DNA of 34,964 nt. It comes from Bacteriovoracaceae bacterium (GTDB lineage Bacteria; Bdellovibrionota; Bacteriovoracia; Bacteriovoracales; Bacteriovoracaceae). The translations under genes and the position numbers were made by a program. The DNA lies in contig JAOARC010000013.1 in the NCBI GenBank assembly GCA_025210745.1, forward strand, positions 1 through 34,964. Reading direction: 5' to 3'. The notes beneath the pieces were generated by a model. It had not been told where the DNA came from. It worked only from the letters and a program-made list of their open reading frames with translations, and searched no databases. Below, in pieces: positions 17,017-25,119 of the stretch (position 1 is its first letter; every line of letters starts with the position of its first letter).

Positions 17017-17559
17017 TTTTAGCTGTTTAATTAATTCTTGTCTGATTAAGTTTTTAGTAAATATATACTCATACCCATTAAAGTGGGCCTGTTTGGATAT
17101 TTGATTGAGCAAGTCTATACTGACCTTCGTGTCTTTAGAGTGCATACATTTTTTGAAATTATGTAAAGAGTTCTTTTTGCAATAATTTTTTCTTTTAAGA
17201 GAATAGTTTTCAATTTCTTTTGAAAGAAAACTTGTAAGTGCTAGAGATTTTATTTCAAGCTCATGCTGTACTTCTAAGTATTCTGTTTTTATATTATGTT
17301 GATGAGATAAATTTTGGTAGCAAGCCTTTGTATTAATTGTTGAAACTTTGCAATAAATCATCACTTGGAGAGGATCAATTAATTTTTTATTTTTGCTACT
17401 TGCAATATCTCTGCTTATTTTATTAGAGTAAAAACCAGAGTTTTGAATGGAGTGTTTTTGACAACTTACAAGAAGATTTGAAGTTATCATAATAACTAAA
17501 GCATTGAGTGTTGCAAAAATAATAAAGCGTTCATATTTCATACTGTTATTGTCGGTCAA
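16990..17559 (-). CDS. Hypothetical lipoprotein
   Basis: This is an unrecognised protein of up to 189 residues. Its N-terminal hydrophobic stretch ends in a lipobox LVSC (C33 from the TTG start), implying a lipid-anchored envelope protein of about 157 mature residues. Four further cysteines (C70, C80, C127, C138) could form two disulfides. The start is uncertain: TTG 17559 follows AAGG closely, while ATG 17541 gives a neater signal peptide but has no ribosome site. The end overlaps the convergent 15616 gene by 27 bases. It lies divergently from the lipoate ligase gene, with only 65 bases between the two starts. No function can be assigned. Confidence 0.6.
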   Translation of the reverse strand: MTDNNSMKYERFIIFATLNALVIMITSNLLVSCQKHSIQNSGFYSNKISRDIASSKNKKLIDPLQVMIYCKVSTINTKACYQNLSHQHNIKTEYLEVQHELEIKSLALTSFLSKEIENYSLKRKNYCKKNSLHNFKKCMHSKDTKVSIDLLNQISKQAHFNGYEYIFTKNLIRQELIKQLKLVTTVYSK

Positions 17560-17611
17560 CTACCTTGTAAGCTTTAGTGTTAAACTCAGTTTTATTGTGA
17601 TTTTAATATGT

Positions 17612-17617
17612 TATAAT
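17612..17617 (+). promoter_or_regulatory. -10 element implying a leaderless lplA transcript
   Basis: TATAAT ends seven bases before the ATG at 17625, so transcription would begin at or next to the start codon. No Shine-Dalgarno sequence is visible, consistent with a leaderless message. The -35 region (GTTTTA at the right distance) is weak. Confidence 0.42.
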
Positions 17618-17624
17618 TAATAGT

Positions 17625-18602
17625 ATGTTTAAAAAAACTAATATCTACTTTTCTCAGAGTCGTGATCCTTATAAAAATTTGGCAATTGAAAACTATCTTT
17701 TAAATAAGGTTTCTGCTAAGGAAGAACAACTTTATATTTTAATTTGGGTCAATGATCCGTGTATTGTGATGGGCAGATTTCAAAATCCAATAATTGAATG
17801 TGACCCTAAGTTAATGCTACAAAATAAAACTAAGTTAGTGAGAAGACAAAGTGGAGGGGGTTGTGTTTATCATGATCACAATAATCTCAATTTTTCTTTT
17901 ATTATCGGTTCTAAAAACCATCCAGGAAAAATAGGGCAAAGAATGATTATTGATTCTTTAGAAAACTTAGGTTTAAGTCCAATTACCAATAAAAGAGGAG
18001 ATATTTTATTAAAGGACATTGATGATATAATAAAAAAGTTTTCGGGTAGTGCTTATAAACAAAAAAAAGATAGTTCTTTTTATCATGGAACGATACTGGT
18101 AGATACAGACCTTATTGCGTTAAATAAATATCTTATTCCTAAAAACTTAGATATTAAGAGCAAGTCGATTGATTCTGTAAGAAGTAAGGTCATTAACTTA
18201 AAAAAATTACAAAAAGATATATCTATTGATAAAATAGTTTCGTCGTTAACAAAAGTAGCTGAAAATTATAGCGATAGTGTTTACGTGATGAGCGATTGTA
18301 TTCATGATCAAGAGTATTATGAGTGGTTGAAAAATATAGAGTGGATTTATTTTGAAACACCAAAGTTTATTTTTCCTATTGAAAGTACTTCGGGAATAAT
18401 AAATTTCACAATAAATAAGATGAAAATTGTTGACGTTGAAGGTGCTATCGAGAACTTAGATCAAAAGGATTTTTTAGATCAAAGAGTAGATACAAACTTT
18501 GTTCAAAAAATTTATGAAAAATATCCAAATATAGCAAAAGTTTTTTCTGATAAATTTGTCGCTTTTGAGAAACTAGTGGGCCACGCAGCTACTACATCCT
18601 GA
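17625..18602 (+). CDS. lplA: Lipoate-protein ligase A family
   Basis: The 325-residue enzyme activates lipoate with ATP and attaches it to lysines of 2-oxoacid dehydrogenase or glycine cleavage subunits. Motifs are RRQSGGGCVYHD (73-84), which binds the adenylate, and KKFSGSAYK (137-145) with catalytic K138, followed by HGTIL. Length matches bacterial LplA with its accessory C-terminal domain (about 240-325). It seems to have a leaderless transcript (TATAAT at 17612-17617, no ribosome site). The C-terminal coding region overlaps a convergent small Cys-rich gene by 30 bases. An octanoyltransferase of the same fold (LipM) is a possible alternative, but the motifs and C-terminal extension favour a ligase. 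Confidence 0.85.
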   Translation: MFKKTNIYFSQSRDPYKNLAIENYLLNKVSAKEEQLYILIWVNDPCIVMGRFQNPIIECDPKLMLQNKTKLVRRQSGGGCVYHDHNNLNFSFIIGSKNHPGKIGQRMIIDSLENLGLSPITNKRGDILLKDIDDIIKKFSGSAYKQKKDSSFYHGTILVDTDLIALNKYLIPKNLDIKSKSIDSVRSKVINLKKLQKDISIDKIVSSLTKVAENYSDSVYVMSDCIHDQEYYEWLKNIEWIYFETPKFIFPIESTSGIINFTINKMKIVDVEGAIENLDQKDFLDQRVDTNFVQKIYEKYPNIAKVFSDKFVAFEKLVGHAATTS

Positions 18603-18845
18603 CGAGCTTTTATTAACAGTTAGGTTGGTAAAAGACCATTTATTTTCATATTTTTGATTTATATAGTTTATTGAATCAGCAAGTGAATCGAATTTTTTTT
18701 GAAATTTAAGGTCTTGGTTATTTTTTAATACTGTGCAGTAATAGTCCATATTTTCAATGCTTTCAGGCGACATTCCAAAGGTTATAAGGGCCTTTAGCTC
18801 ATCGTTAGTATAGCAGCAGTATGTCCAGTTGTTTGTATTAATCAT
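18573..18845 (-). CDS. Small cysteine-rich hypothetical protein
   Basis: This unrecognised 90-residue protein has no signal peptide or membrane span. Cysteines occur as a C10-C11 pair, C37, and a C-terminal C84-x2-C87 just before the end (SGCSSCVAH), a spacing that could bind a metal or act in redox chemistry. The middle (about 45-67) looks helical. It overlaps the 3' end of lplA by 30 bases on the opposite strand, and its CxxC end is encoded opposite the last codons of lplA. No Shine-Dalgarno sequence precedes the ATG, so translation is less certain than for its neighbours. Codon use looks ordinary. Confidence 0.5.
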   Translation of the reverse strand: MINTNNWTYCCYTNDELKALITFGMSPESIENMDYYCTVLKNNQDLKFQKKFDSLADSINYINQKYENKWSFTNLTVNKSSSGCSSCVAH

Positions 18846-18953
18846 AATATTATTGCAGTGCTTTTTTTCTTGTCAAAACTATCACAAAAGGTGTAAGTTA
18901 CCAAGCCTAAGTTATTAATTTAGTTTATTTTATATATTATTTTGGAGGATATC

Positions 18954-19130
18954 ATGGCAAAAGGGCCTAGAGTTATTATTACACTTGAGTGTACTGAAGC
19001 AAGAAAAATTGGGAAAACTCCTTCTCGTTATTCAACAACTAAGAATAAGAAGACACACCCTGAAAGATTAGAGCTTAAGAAGTACAACCCATTTTTAAGA
19101 AAACATACTTTACACAAAGAAATCAAATAG
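18954..19130 (+). CDS. rpmG: 50S ribosomal protein L33
   Basis: The 58-residue protein begins [18 protein letters not shown] and carries the L33 core [31 protein letters not shown]. It is a component of the large ribosomal subunit near the E site. Only one cysteine remains, so this is the zinc-independent (C-) form. ATG 18954 is the start: the longer frame's TTG at 18942 is part of TTGGAGG, the ribosome site itself. It stands as a single gene followed by a strong terminator, and is not joined to secE/nusG in this window. Confidence 0.97.
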   Translation: MAKGPRVIITLECTEARKIGKTPSRYSTTKNKKTHPERLELKKYNPFLRKHTLHKEIK

Positions 19131-19158
19131 TCTTACCTTATTTTAGGTTGTTATAATT

Positions 19159-19187
19159 AGCACTGTTTTTATAACAGTGCTTTTTTT
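19159..19187 (+). terminator. Intrinsic terminator of rpmG
   Basis: AGCACTGTT (19159-19167) pairs perfectly with AACAGTGCT (19173-19181) over a five-base loop and is followed by seven T residues. It sits 29 bases after the rpmG stop and twelve bases before the next start. Confidence 0.9.
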
Positions 19188-19198
19188 GTTGGAATCAT

Positions 19199-19861
19199 AT
19201 GAAAAACTATCCTTTGTCATTTGAGATGTTACACAAGTTTTCTAAGTCCGCTCCATACACGAGCTTTTCAGATGAAGAAAAAAGACTTTTTGATAGAATG
19301 ATCTCTTTGCAGGCAAGCTTGAATTTTCCTGCAGTTCATGAAGATGTAGGGTCTTTTTTAAGCTTCTTTTCAAAGATGGTAAAAGCAAAAACTATATTTG
19401 AATTTGGCTCTGGTTATGGAGGAAGTGCTTTTTGGTTTCTATTTAGAAATACTAGGGTTGATAAAATTTATTTGACTGAAAAACGTGAGGATCTTTTTAG
19501 TTTTTTTGAAAGTTTACCGTGGAAGGATTCAGATCTCAAAAGAATAGACTACTTTCAAGGTGATGCATTTGAAAAGCTTGAAGGATTAAGTGAAAAGATA
19601 GATATTGTTTTGATTGATGGAACTAAAGCTGACTATTTGAGTTTTTTAAAAAAGGTAAGAGGTAACTTACATCAAGACTCTTGTGTTATTATAGATAATT
19701 CATATTGGAGAGGAAGCTTTTTAGATTCTAATTTCAATGAAACTAATAAATCTGCTATTAATATAAAGCAACTGCATGACTTCTTATATGATACGACTTT
19801 GTGGGATTCTGTCTTTATACCGTATGTGGATGGTGTTACCTTAGTTCGTCCTCTTTTTTAA
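19199..19861 (+). CDS. SAM-dependent O-methyltransferase (family 3, COMT-like)
   Basis: This 220-residue class I methyltransferase shows motif I FEFGSGYGGSAF (67-78), an acidic residue after the second strand (LTEK, about 92-95), IVLIDGTKADY (136-146) with D140 and K143, and VIIDN (163-167), which resembles the metal/catechol site of the catechol O-methyltransferase-like group. It probably methylates a hydroxyl of a small molecule or modified nucleotide (the TrmR group is in the same family); the substrate is unknown. It is preceded by GGAA before the ATG and lies directly after the rpmG terminator. It overlaps the convergent DUF4340 gene by 21 bases. Confidence 0.85.
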   Translation: MKNYPLSFEMLHKFSKSAPYTSFSDEEKRLFDRMISLQASLNFPAVHEDVGSFLSFFSKMVKAKTIFEFGSGYGGSAFWFLFRNTRVDKIYLTEKREDLFSFFESLPWKDSDLKRIDYFQGDAFEKLEGLSEKIDIVLIDGTKADYLSFLKKVRGNLHQDSCVIIDNSYWRGSFLDSNFNETNKSAINIKQLHDFLYDTTLWDSVFIPYVDGVTLVRPLF

Positions 19862-20839
19862 TTTCGTATAATTTATATTAAATTTGTTGAGATTTTCTTT
19901 TTTTATAAACATTATTTCATCCCTTGCTGAATCTTTAATTATGAAACCATTTTTATTTTTGATAGCAAGAGATTCGTTCTTTTTCATAAGATTACTAATA
20001 ATATAAGTTTTTGTTTTGTTTGGCATGTAGAGCTTTAGCTTGTAGCGCGGGTTTTTAAGGTAGAGCATTAAGAGAGGGTTATTTATTTCTTTTTCTTTAT
20101 TAAAGAGCTTGTGAACCTTTATAGACATAAGAGTTTGTATTTCTTTTTGAGCAGATAAACTGTCTATGACTTTGTATTTGTTTGATTTCCAAGTATTATT
20201 CTTTTTTATTAAGGTGTGAGTTGTATTGGTGTAGCCATTAAAGATATCAACTCTGTGAATTTTGTTTACTGATAATTGAAAAGATCTATTATCTACGAGA
20301 TTCTTTATATTAATCTTAGATATAATATTGTTTATAAGGTGAGTTTCGTAGATAACATTTTGTTTTGAAATAGAAATAAATGAACTTTGAGTTAAGGGGT
20401 TTGAAAGCCCAAAAATAATAGAATTTGTTTTTCCATCATTTGTCGTTATATCGACTCTGTTTTTACTTTCTTCTATATTGAAGTTTTGGATATTAAGTCT
20501 GTCTTTAGCATGTACAGTTTTGAGTTGTATATTATTGATTGAGGCGATGAGTAATTTTATCTGAGAAGTTTTCGCATTAATTTTTATAGGCTCTGTAATA
20601 CTCCAAGACTCATCATTGTTATGAATCATTTTGATACTTCCAAACTGGTTTTTAAGTGTAATTTTCTCTATTGTTGAGATTTTTAAAGAGTTAAAAAGTT
20701 TTGTTTTAAGATCAACGTTATGAAGATTAGTTTTTTTTTGCGCTCTAAGAAACTCTGTATAAAAAGCAGCAAGAGTAAGAAGTAGAGTAAAAACAATGAA
20801 GGAAGCTTTTGTTATTTTGTGATAAGGGTCGGTAGTCAT
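19841..20839 (-). CDS. Membrane-anchored DUF4340-like protein
   Basis: This 332-residue protein has one N-terminal membrane span (about 12-31) and a long soluble region outside the cytoplasm. The pattern of two repeating modules (KITLKNQFGSIKMIHNNDESWSITEP, VDITTNDGKTNSIIFGLSNP) resembles DUF4340, a domain often encoded beside GldG-like ABC transporter parts in gliding and related envelope systems. No such transporter is in the window. The ATG follows the PilZ-like gene's TAA with no gap, so translation is coupled. The sequence is Lys/Asn/Ile-rich. The domain call is by resemblance only; a generic extracytoplasmic beta protein is the alternative. Confidence 0.6.
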   Translation of the reverse strand: MTTDPYHKITKASFIVFTLLLTLAAFYTEFLRAQKKTNLHNVDLKTKLFNSLKISTIEKITLKNQFGSIKMIHNNDESWSITEPIKINAKTSQIKLLIASINNIQLKTVHAKDRLNIQNFNIEESKNRVDITTNDGKTNSIIFGLSNPLTQSSFISISKQNVIYETHLINNIISKINIKNLVDNRSFQLSVNKIHRVDIFNGYTNTTHTLIKKNNTWKSNKYKVIDSLSAQKEIQTLMSIKVHKLFNKEKEINNPLLMLYLKNPRYKLKLYMPNKTKTYIISNLMKKNESLAIKNKNGFIIKDSARDEIMFIKKENLNKFNINYTKLKKRTN

Positions 20840-21487
20840 TTAAAGTCCTAAGTCTTCAAAATCTTCTTCATCATCTTCTTGTTCTGAACTTTTTGTCGAC
20901 TTCATTTGTTTTGGATCTGGAGGAATGACTGGGTCAATTGATCTTAAGAAAGAAATAAGATCCTCTTTTTCGCCTTCACATAAAAAAGAAAATTCACACG
21001 AAATTCTGTAATCAAATTTTTTTGCTTGAATAATTTTAGAGTTTCTTCCTGCATGATGTACATTCTTAACTTCAGCTGATAGAACAAAAGGTTCTTTTAC
21101 TTGAAACTTAATAACGATATTTTGTCCTGGAAGATATCTTTTTTCACTAAATAAAAGAGTACCTTTACTGGATATATCAGCTAAAAACAATCTTCCATCA
21201 TAAGTATTTTCTTTGGAGGCAGATCGTTGTATTTGTTGTATTGTATCTTTGTTTTCTTCAGCATCTGAATTTTTAGACTCTTGCTCTTCGCTATTGTCAG
21301 AGGATTGAGTTTGCTCTTCTTTTTTTATTGCACTGTAATACTCTTTTAGATCATCAATATTTGGATTTTCTTGCTGAATATATCTTTGCGAGATTGCAAA
21401 TTCAATCTCATCTCTGACAGTCCATATTTGCACTGGTATTTTTTTGATTAAAACGGGGTGATTACTTTTGTTTATAATTGATGACAT
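20840..21487 (-). CDS. PilZ-like domain protein with acidic linker and tail
   Basis: The 215-residue cytoplasmic protein has a short N-terminal region (1-55), an acidic low-complexity linker (56-82), a PilZ-like beta domain (about 88-185) and an acidic tail (201-213, many D/E). The domain keeps DISSKG (104-109), matching the DxSxxG c-di-GMP motif. The partnering RxxxR is poor: RSASK (88-92) is closest and lies unusually near. It may bind c-di-GMP weakly or act as a protein-binding PilZ. The start lies in a TA-repeat (21486-21496) without a ribosome site. It is coupled with zero gap to the DUF4340-like gene. Confidence 0.6.
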   Translation of the reverse strand: MSSIINKSNHPVLIKKIPVQIWTVRDEIEFAISQRYIQQENPNIDDLKEYYSAIKKEEQTQSSDNSEEQESKNSDAEENKDTIQQIQRSASKENTYDGRLFLADISSKGTLLFSEKRYLPGQNIVIKFQVKEPFVLSAEVKNVHHAGRNSKIIQAKKFDYRISCEFSFLCEGEKEDLISFLRSIDPVIPPDPKQMKSTKSSEQEDDEEDFEDLGL

Positions 21488-21522
21488 ATATATATATTAA
21501 TGTATTTTCAGGAATTTAAAAC

Positions 21523-21557
21523 AAAAAAAAAGCCCCGCTTAAGTAGCGGGGCTTTTT
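21523..21557. terminator. Strong bidirectional-type terminator after rpmB
   Basis: AGCCCCGCT (21531-21539) pairs perfectly with AGCGGGGCT (21545-21553) over a five-base loop. An A-run on the left (21523-21531) gives a U-tract on the reverse strand and a T-run on the right (21553-21557) one on the forward strand. It lies between the rpmB end (21577) and the PilZ-like start (21487), so its evident job is to end rpmB. Confidence 0.92.
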
Positions 21558-21576
21558 AGTATGCTTTAGTTTGTTT

Positions 21577-21810
21577 TTACATATATTTATGAGCATATTT
21601 TCTTAAGAACTTAGATAAAGATCCAACTTTATCAAGAGTTCTAATAGCAGAAGCAGATAATCTTAACTTAACAGTTTGACCAGTTTCTGGATCGAAAACT
21701 CTTTTTGTGTGTAAGTTTACTTGTTGCTTCATTTTAGTTTTAATATTTGAGTGAGAAACTTTGTTTCCTACTAATCTTCTTTTTCCTGTTAAATCACATG
21801 TGCGTGCCAT
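21577..21810 (-). CDS. rpmB: 50S ribosomal protein L28
   Basis: The 77-residue protein begins MARTCDLTGKRRLVGNKVSHSN and has the L28 pattern through KRVFDPETGQTVKLRLSASAIRTLDK. It is part of the large ribosomal subunit. ATG 21810 is chosen because AGGA (21817-21820) is six bases away and the protein then starts with the universal MAR(T)CxxTGK; a longer frame to 21861 adds a hydrophobic stretch not found in L28. It has its own promoter candidate and a strong terminator, so it appears monocistronic. It is encoded about 2.5 kb from rpmG on the other strand. Confidence 0.97.
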   Translation of the reverse strand: MARTCDLTGKRRLVGNKVSHSNIKTKMKQQVNLHTKRVFDPETGQTVKLRLSASAIRTLDKVGSLSKFLRKYAHKYM

Positions 21811-21857
21811 AGTTAATCCTTTATATAAAATACAAATTTTTAAAATTAAGTCACAAT

Positions 21858-21886
21858 ACATTACTTACAAAGTTTGAATAATGCAA
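21858..21886 (-). promoter_or_regulatory. Candidate sigma70-type promoter of rpmB
   Basis: On the reverse strand TTGCAT (21881-21886) and TAATGT (21858-21863) are separated by exactly 17 bases, about 48 bases upstream of the rpmB start. Confidence 0.42.
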
Positions 21887-21966
21887 GGGATAATTTAAAA
21901 TAAATTTCATTGCTACTTAAGAGCTATTTTCATAGAATATGACAAATTTTTTATATGGAGAAAATA

Positions 21967-23928
21967 ATGCCTTTAAGCTTTTTAAATCTTAAAAATGAAC
22001 TTGCTGATGCTTCGCACAATATCACAGGTGAAATGACTAAAATTGATATTGACGGTTTACAAATAAACCTTCCATGTCCTATGGCCACAAGAACTAGATT
22101 GGCTTTGATGAATCTAAGTGCTGTAAATGGAGGAGCTGCGTGTCATTGGGGAGGACCTTCAGCATTGGTCGAAATGATGACAGTTGTTCATAATGAGATG
22201 TTTAAAAATAAAGATTGGTATAATAAATATAATTTCGTTAATGATGTAGGGCACGGGGAAAATGGCATCTATGCCTTAAGATCTATGTATGATTTTGACA
22301 ATTGTGAGTTACAAGACTTACTTGGTTTTAGAAGTATTGAGTCTAAGTTAACTGGCCATGGAGAGAGTCATTTAAATCCTCAAGGCGTTCTTTTAAGTAA
22401 TGGTCCTTTAGGTTCATCTTTAGGCCAAGCCCAAGGTCTTGCTATGGCAGATAAAGCTGTCTCTAATGACAGAACAACAATTTGTGTTGTTAGTGATGGT
22501 GCTTCTATGGAAGGAGAAGCTAAAGAGGCTTTTGCTGCAATTGGTGGCTTTGGTAAAAAAGATAAAATTAATCCATTTATAATGATTTTATCAGATAATA
22601 ATACAAAGTTATCGGGAAGGATATCCGATGATTCTTTTGAGATGTCTTCAACCTATGCAAATTTTGAAAATTTAGGGTGGAATATTATAAAGGTTGAAAA
22701 TGGTCATGGACTTGAAGATTGCTATAAGGCATTTAATCAAGCATTAAATTTATCAAAGACTAAGCCAACTCTTATATGGTTAAAAACAATTAAGGGATAT
22801 CCTGTTAAGTCTGCAATGGAGTCAGCTTCTGGAGCTCACGGTTTTCCAATTAAAAGCTATAGTGAAGATATTCTAAGTTTTATTGATGAAATAAATAAAG
22901 GAAATACTCCTTCTCACTATATTGATGTTGCTAAGAGTTTACTAAATAAACCAGATTCTGACTCATCTTCTATTAAAAAGGAAAAAATGCAAGCTGGATT
23001 TGCAATAGCGGCTATTGAAATGAAAAATGCGGGCTTTCCAGTTGTGAGTGTTTCATCTGATCTACAGGGATCTACGGGAATGGCGCCATTTCATAAAGAA
23101 TGCAGTGATGCAGCTTTTGATGTTGGGATCGCCGAATCAAATATGGTTTCAGTGGCGGCAGGAATGAGTAAGGCAGGTCTTATTCCTATTGTTGATACAT
23201 TTGCAGCTTTTGGTGTAACTAAAGGAAATTTACCTCATATAATGGCATCCTTATCTGACTGCCCAATGATAGCAATTTACTCTCATACTGGTTTTCAAGA
23301 TGCAGCAGATGGAGCAAGCCACCAGTCAACGACTTATATTAGCGCTATGAGCTCTATTCCACATACAAAAGTGATTGTTGTATCAAGTAAAATGGAGAGC
23401 TATGAGTTGCTTAAAGAGGCGATTAAAGACATCGCGGATAAAAGGCAAGCGGGTAAAAAAGCTAATTCATATATTTTCTTTGTTGGAAGGGAAAGCTTTA
23501 TTCCACAAATTAAGGAAGGTTTAGATTATAAGTTAGGGATACCTCAGCTTTTAAAAAGTGGATCAAAAGCTCTTGTAGTTAGTTGTGGTGCACTAGTTCA
23601 CAATTGCCTTGATGCTGCAAGTAAGCTTTCGGATGAATCGATAGATGTAAGTGTTATTAATCTTTCTAGTATTAATTTTGGAGATCTTGATCTTGTGAAG
23701 AACGAGCTTTTAAAATCAAAAACACTTATTACTGTTGAAGATCATCAACTTATAGGGGGAATGGGAGCTCAGTTAGTTCATAGACTTAAGCAAGATGGTG
23801 TGGAATTTAATTTAAAATCAATTGCTATAAATGGTCAATTTGGAAGGTCTGCCTATAATGCAAATCAGCTTTATGATTATTATTCAATTGGAACTAAAAA
23901 TATTATTGATGCAGTAAAGCAGATATAG
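21967..23928 (+). CDS. tkt: Transketolase
   Basis: The 653-residue thiamine-diphosphate enzyme moves two-carbon ketol units between sugar phosphates in the pentose phosphate pathway. The N-terminal domain has the cofactor motif SDGASMEG (176-183, Ser instead of the first Gly of GDG) ending at N211-N212, and SGAHGFP (288-294). The pyrimidine domain has DVGIAESNM with catalytic E390, then a transketolase C-terminal domain (KTLITVEDHQ, GGMGAQ). A full-length single chain argues against the split archaeal form. The longest frame uses ATG 21955, but that ATG lies within TATGGAG, the ribosome site; ATG 21967, six bases beyond it, gives MPLSFLNL. It is monocistronic as far as can be seen. Confidence 0.9.
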   Translation: MPLSFLNLKNELADASHNITGEMTKIDIDGLQINLPCPMATRTRLALMNLSAVNGGAACHWGGPSALVEMMTVVHNEMFKNKDWYNKYNFVNDVGHGENGIYALRSMYDFDNCELQDLLGFRSIESKLTGHGESHLNPQGVLLSNGPLGSSLGQAQGLAMADKAVSNDRTTICVVSDGASMEGEAKEAFAAIGGFGKKDKINPFIMILSDNNTKLSGRISDDSFEMSSTYANFENLGWNIIKVENGHGLEDCYKAFNQALNLSKTKPTLIWLKTIKGYPVKSAMESASGAHGFPIKSYSEDILSFIDEINKGNTPSHYIDVAKSLLNKPDSDSSSIKKEKMQAGFAIAAIEMKNAGFPVVSVSSDLQGSTGMAPFHKECSDAAFDVGIAESNMVSVAAGMSKAGLIPIVDTFAAFGVTKGNLPHIMASLSDCPMIAIYSHTGFQDAADGASHQSTTYISAMSSIPHTKVIVVSSKMESYELLKEAIKDIADKRQAGKKANSYIFFVGRESFIPQIKEGLDYKLGIPQLLKSGSKALVVSCGALVHNCLDAASKLSDESIDVSVINLSSINFGDLDLVKNELLKSKTLITVEDHQLIGGMGAQLVHRLKQDGVEFNLKSIAINGQFGRSAYNANQLYDYYSIGTKNIIDAVKQI

Positions 23929-24010
23929 AATATGTCTTAGTTACTTTTAGAAAAAATGAGTTCATTTTGTAGCTAATATTACATATACTTTTTTATAAAG
24001 GAAAAAGACT

Positions 24011-24460
24011 ATGATTTTAAATAAAATTACTGATATAGAAGGACTTATGTACTTTTTCAGAGTGGATAACCTATATTTAGCGGGACAACCATCTGTTGAA
24101 AGTCTAGAACAGTTAAAGGATTTTAACTTTACTAAGTTTATTAATCTAAGATCCTCAGATGAGGGAGACTTTTCTTTTGAAGAAGAGTTTTGTAAGAGTC
24201 ATAATATTGAGTATTATCATTTTCCAATAATGGTTGATGGAGTTTTAGATAAAGAAGCCTGTAAAAAACTTTCTGAACTTGTTGATTCAGATAAAAATTA
24301 CTTTATTCATTGTGCTTCGGCCAATAGAGTCGGCGGGTGGTTGATAACTTATTTAGTTCAGTATAAAAATATGGATTTTGAGCAAGCTATGCAAATTGCA
24401 ATGCAAAGTGGTTTAACAAACCCTGGTCTAATTCAAGCAGCTCAGATGGTCTTAGATTAA
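24011..24460 (+). CDS. DUF442 / tyrosine-phosphatase-like protein
   Basis: This 149-residue protein has a dual-specificity-phosphatase fold with the P-loop HCASANRVGG (100-109), fitting HCx5R with nucleophile C101 and R106. The start, VDNLYLAGQPSVESLEQLKDFNFTKFINLR, matches the beta-lactamase-hydrolase-like/DUF442 group. That group includes phosphatases and domains fused to sulfur-metabolism enzymes; the substrate here is unknown. Its stop overlaps the Crp/Fnr regulator start by one base (TAATG), so the two are translated together and probably act together. A perfect dyad AAAATGA-GT-TCATTTT lies upstream at 23953-23968. Confidence 0.82.
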   Translation: MILNKITDIEGLMYFFRVDNLYLAGQPSVESLEQLKDFNFTKFINLRSSDEGDFSFEEEFCKSHNIEYYHFPIMVDGVLDKEACKKLSELVDSDKNYFIHCASANRVGGWLITYLVQYKNMDFEQAMQIAMQSGLTNPGLIQAAQMVLD

Positions 24461-25119
24461 TGAAAGTTACAGTTGATGATTCGACTTTAAATCAAAGTTA
24501 TATATTAGATGATGCATTTAAGTCTAAAGGGGTTTTAAAATCAATACCTAAAGGACTTAATATTTACACCAAGGGTAAAGATAGCGAAGGCTTTTATTAT
24601 ATTATTTCAGGACTGATAGGCCTAGTAGATATTGCTCCAAATGGAGTTGAGTCTTTACTTAGAGTCCATTCAAGTGGGACTTTTACAGGTTATAGAAGTT
24701 TTCTTTCTGGCGATAAGTGTAATGCTACAAGTGTGGCTTTAACAGATGTAACTTATTTGTATTTTGAGTTTGCTGATGCATCATTGCTGCTAAAGGATTT
24801 TCCAAGTATTTATAAGTATCTTATTAAGGTACTTTGCCATGACTTAAAAATAGCAGAGCAAAGATTAAATGATCTTTCTGGAAAAAGAGTTATGAATAGA
24901 ATTATTGAATCTTTGGTCTTTTTAAAGCAAAAAGATCCTGAGTATCCTTGGACAAGGCGTGAAATTGGAGAGTTTTGTAGCGCAACTACGGAGACGGTAA
25001 CAAGAACTTTGAGTAAGCTTGAAAAAGTAGGACTGATTGAAAAGTCAGGAAGAGATATTGTTGTTAGCTGTATCGATAGTTTATTAGATTTTTCAAGGCA
25101 ACAAGAAGCTAATTATTAG
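24460..25119 (+). CDS. Crp/Fnr-family transcriptional regulator
   Basis: The 219-residue protein has an N-terminal cyclic-nucleotide-binding-type beta barrel (about 20-115), a dimerisation helix (about 116-145) and a C-terminal winged helix-turn-helix (164-194). The recognition helix reads TTETVTRTLSKLEKVGLIE with E178 and R182 where CRP and FNR use Glu and Arg to read GA in the half-site. There is no N-terminal cysteine cluster, so it is not an FNR iron-sulfur sensor; the cAMP-binding R-S pair is also not evident. The effector is unknown. It is coupled to the phosphatase-like gene upstream and overlaps the convergent oxygenase gene by four bases. Confidence 0.88.
   Translation: MKVTVDDSTLNQSYILDDAFKSKGVLKSIPKGLNIYTKGKDSEGFYYIISGLIGLVDIAPNGVESLLRVHSSGTFTGYRSFLSGDKCNATSVALTDVTYLYFEFADASLLLKDFPSIYKYLIKVLCHDLKIAEQRLNDLSGKRVMNRIIESLVFLKQKDPEYPWTRREIGEFCSATTETVTRTLSKLEKVGLIEKSGRDIVVSCIDSLLDFSRQQEANY

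Noticed and set aside
18846..18858. Leaderless promoter for the small Cys-rich gene
   Set aside because: TAATAT-like sequence abuts the ATG directly, too close for a -10 element serving that start codon.
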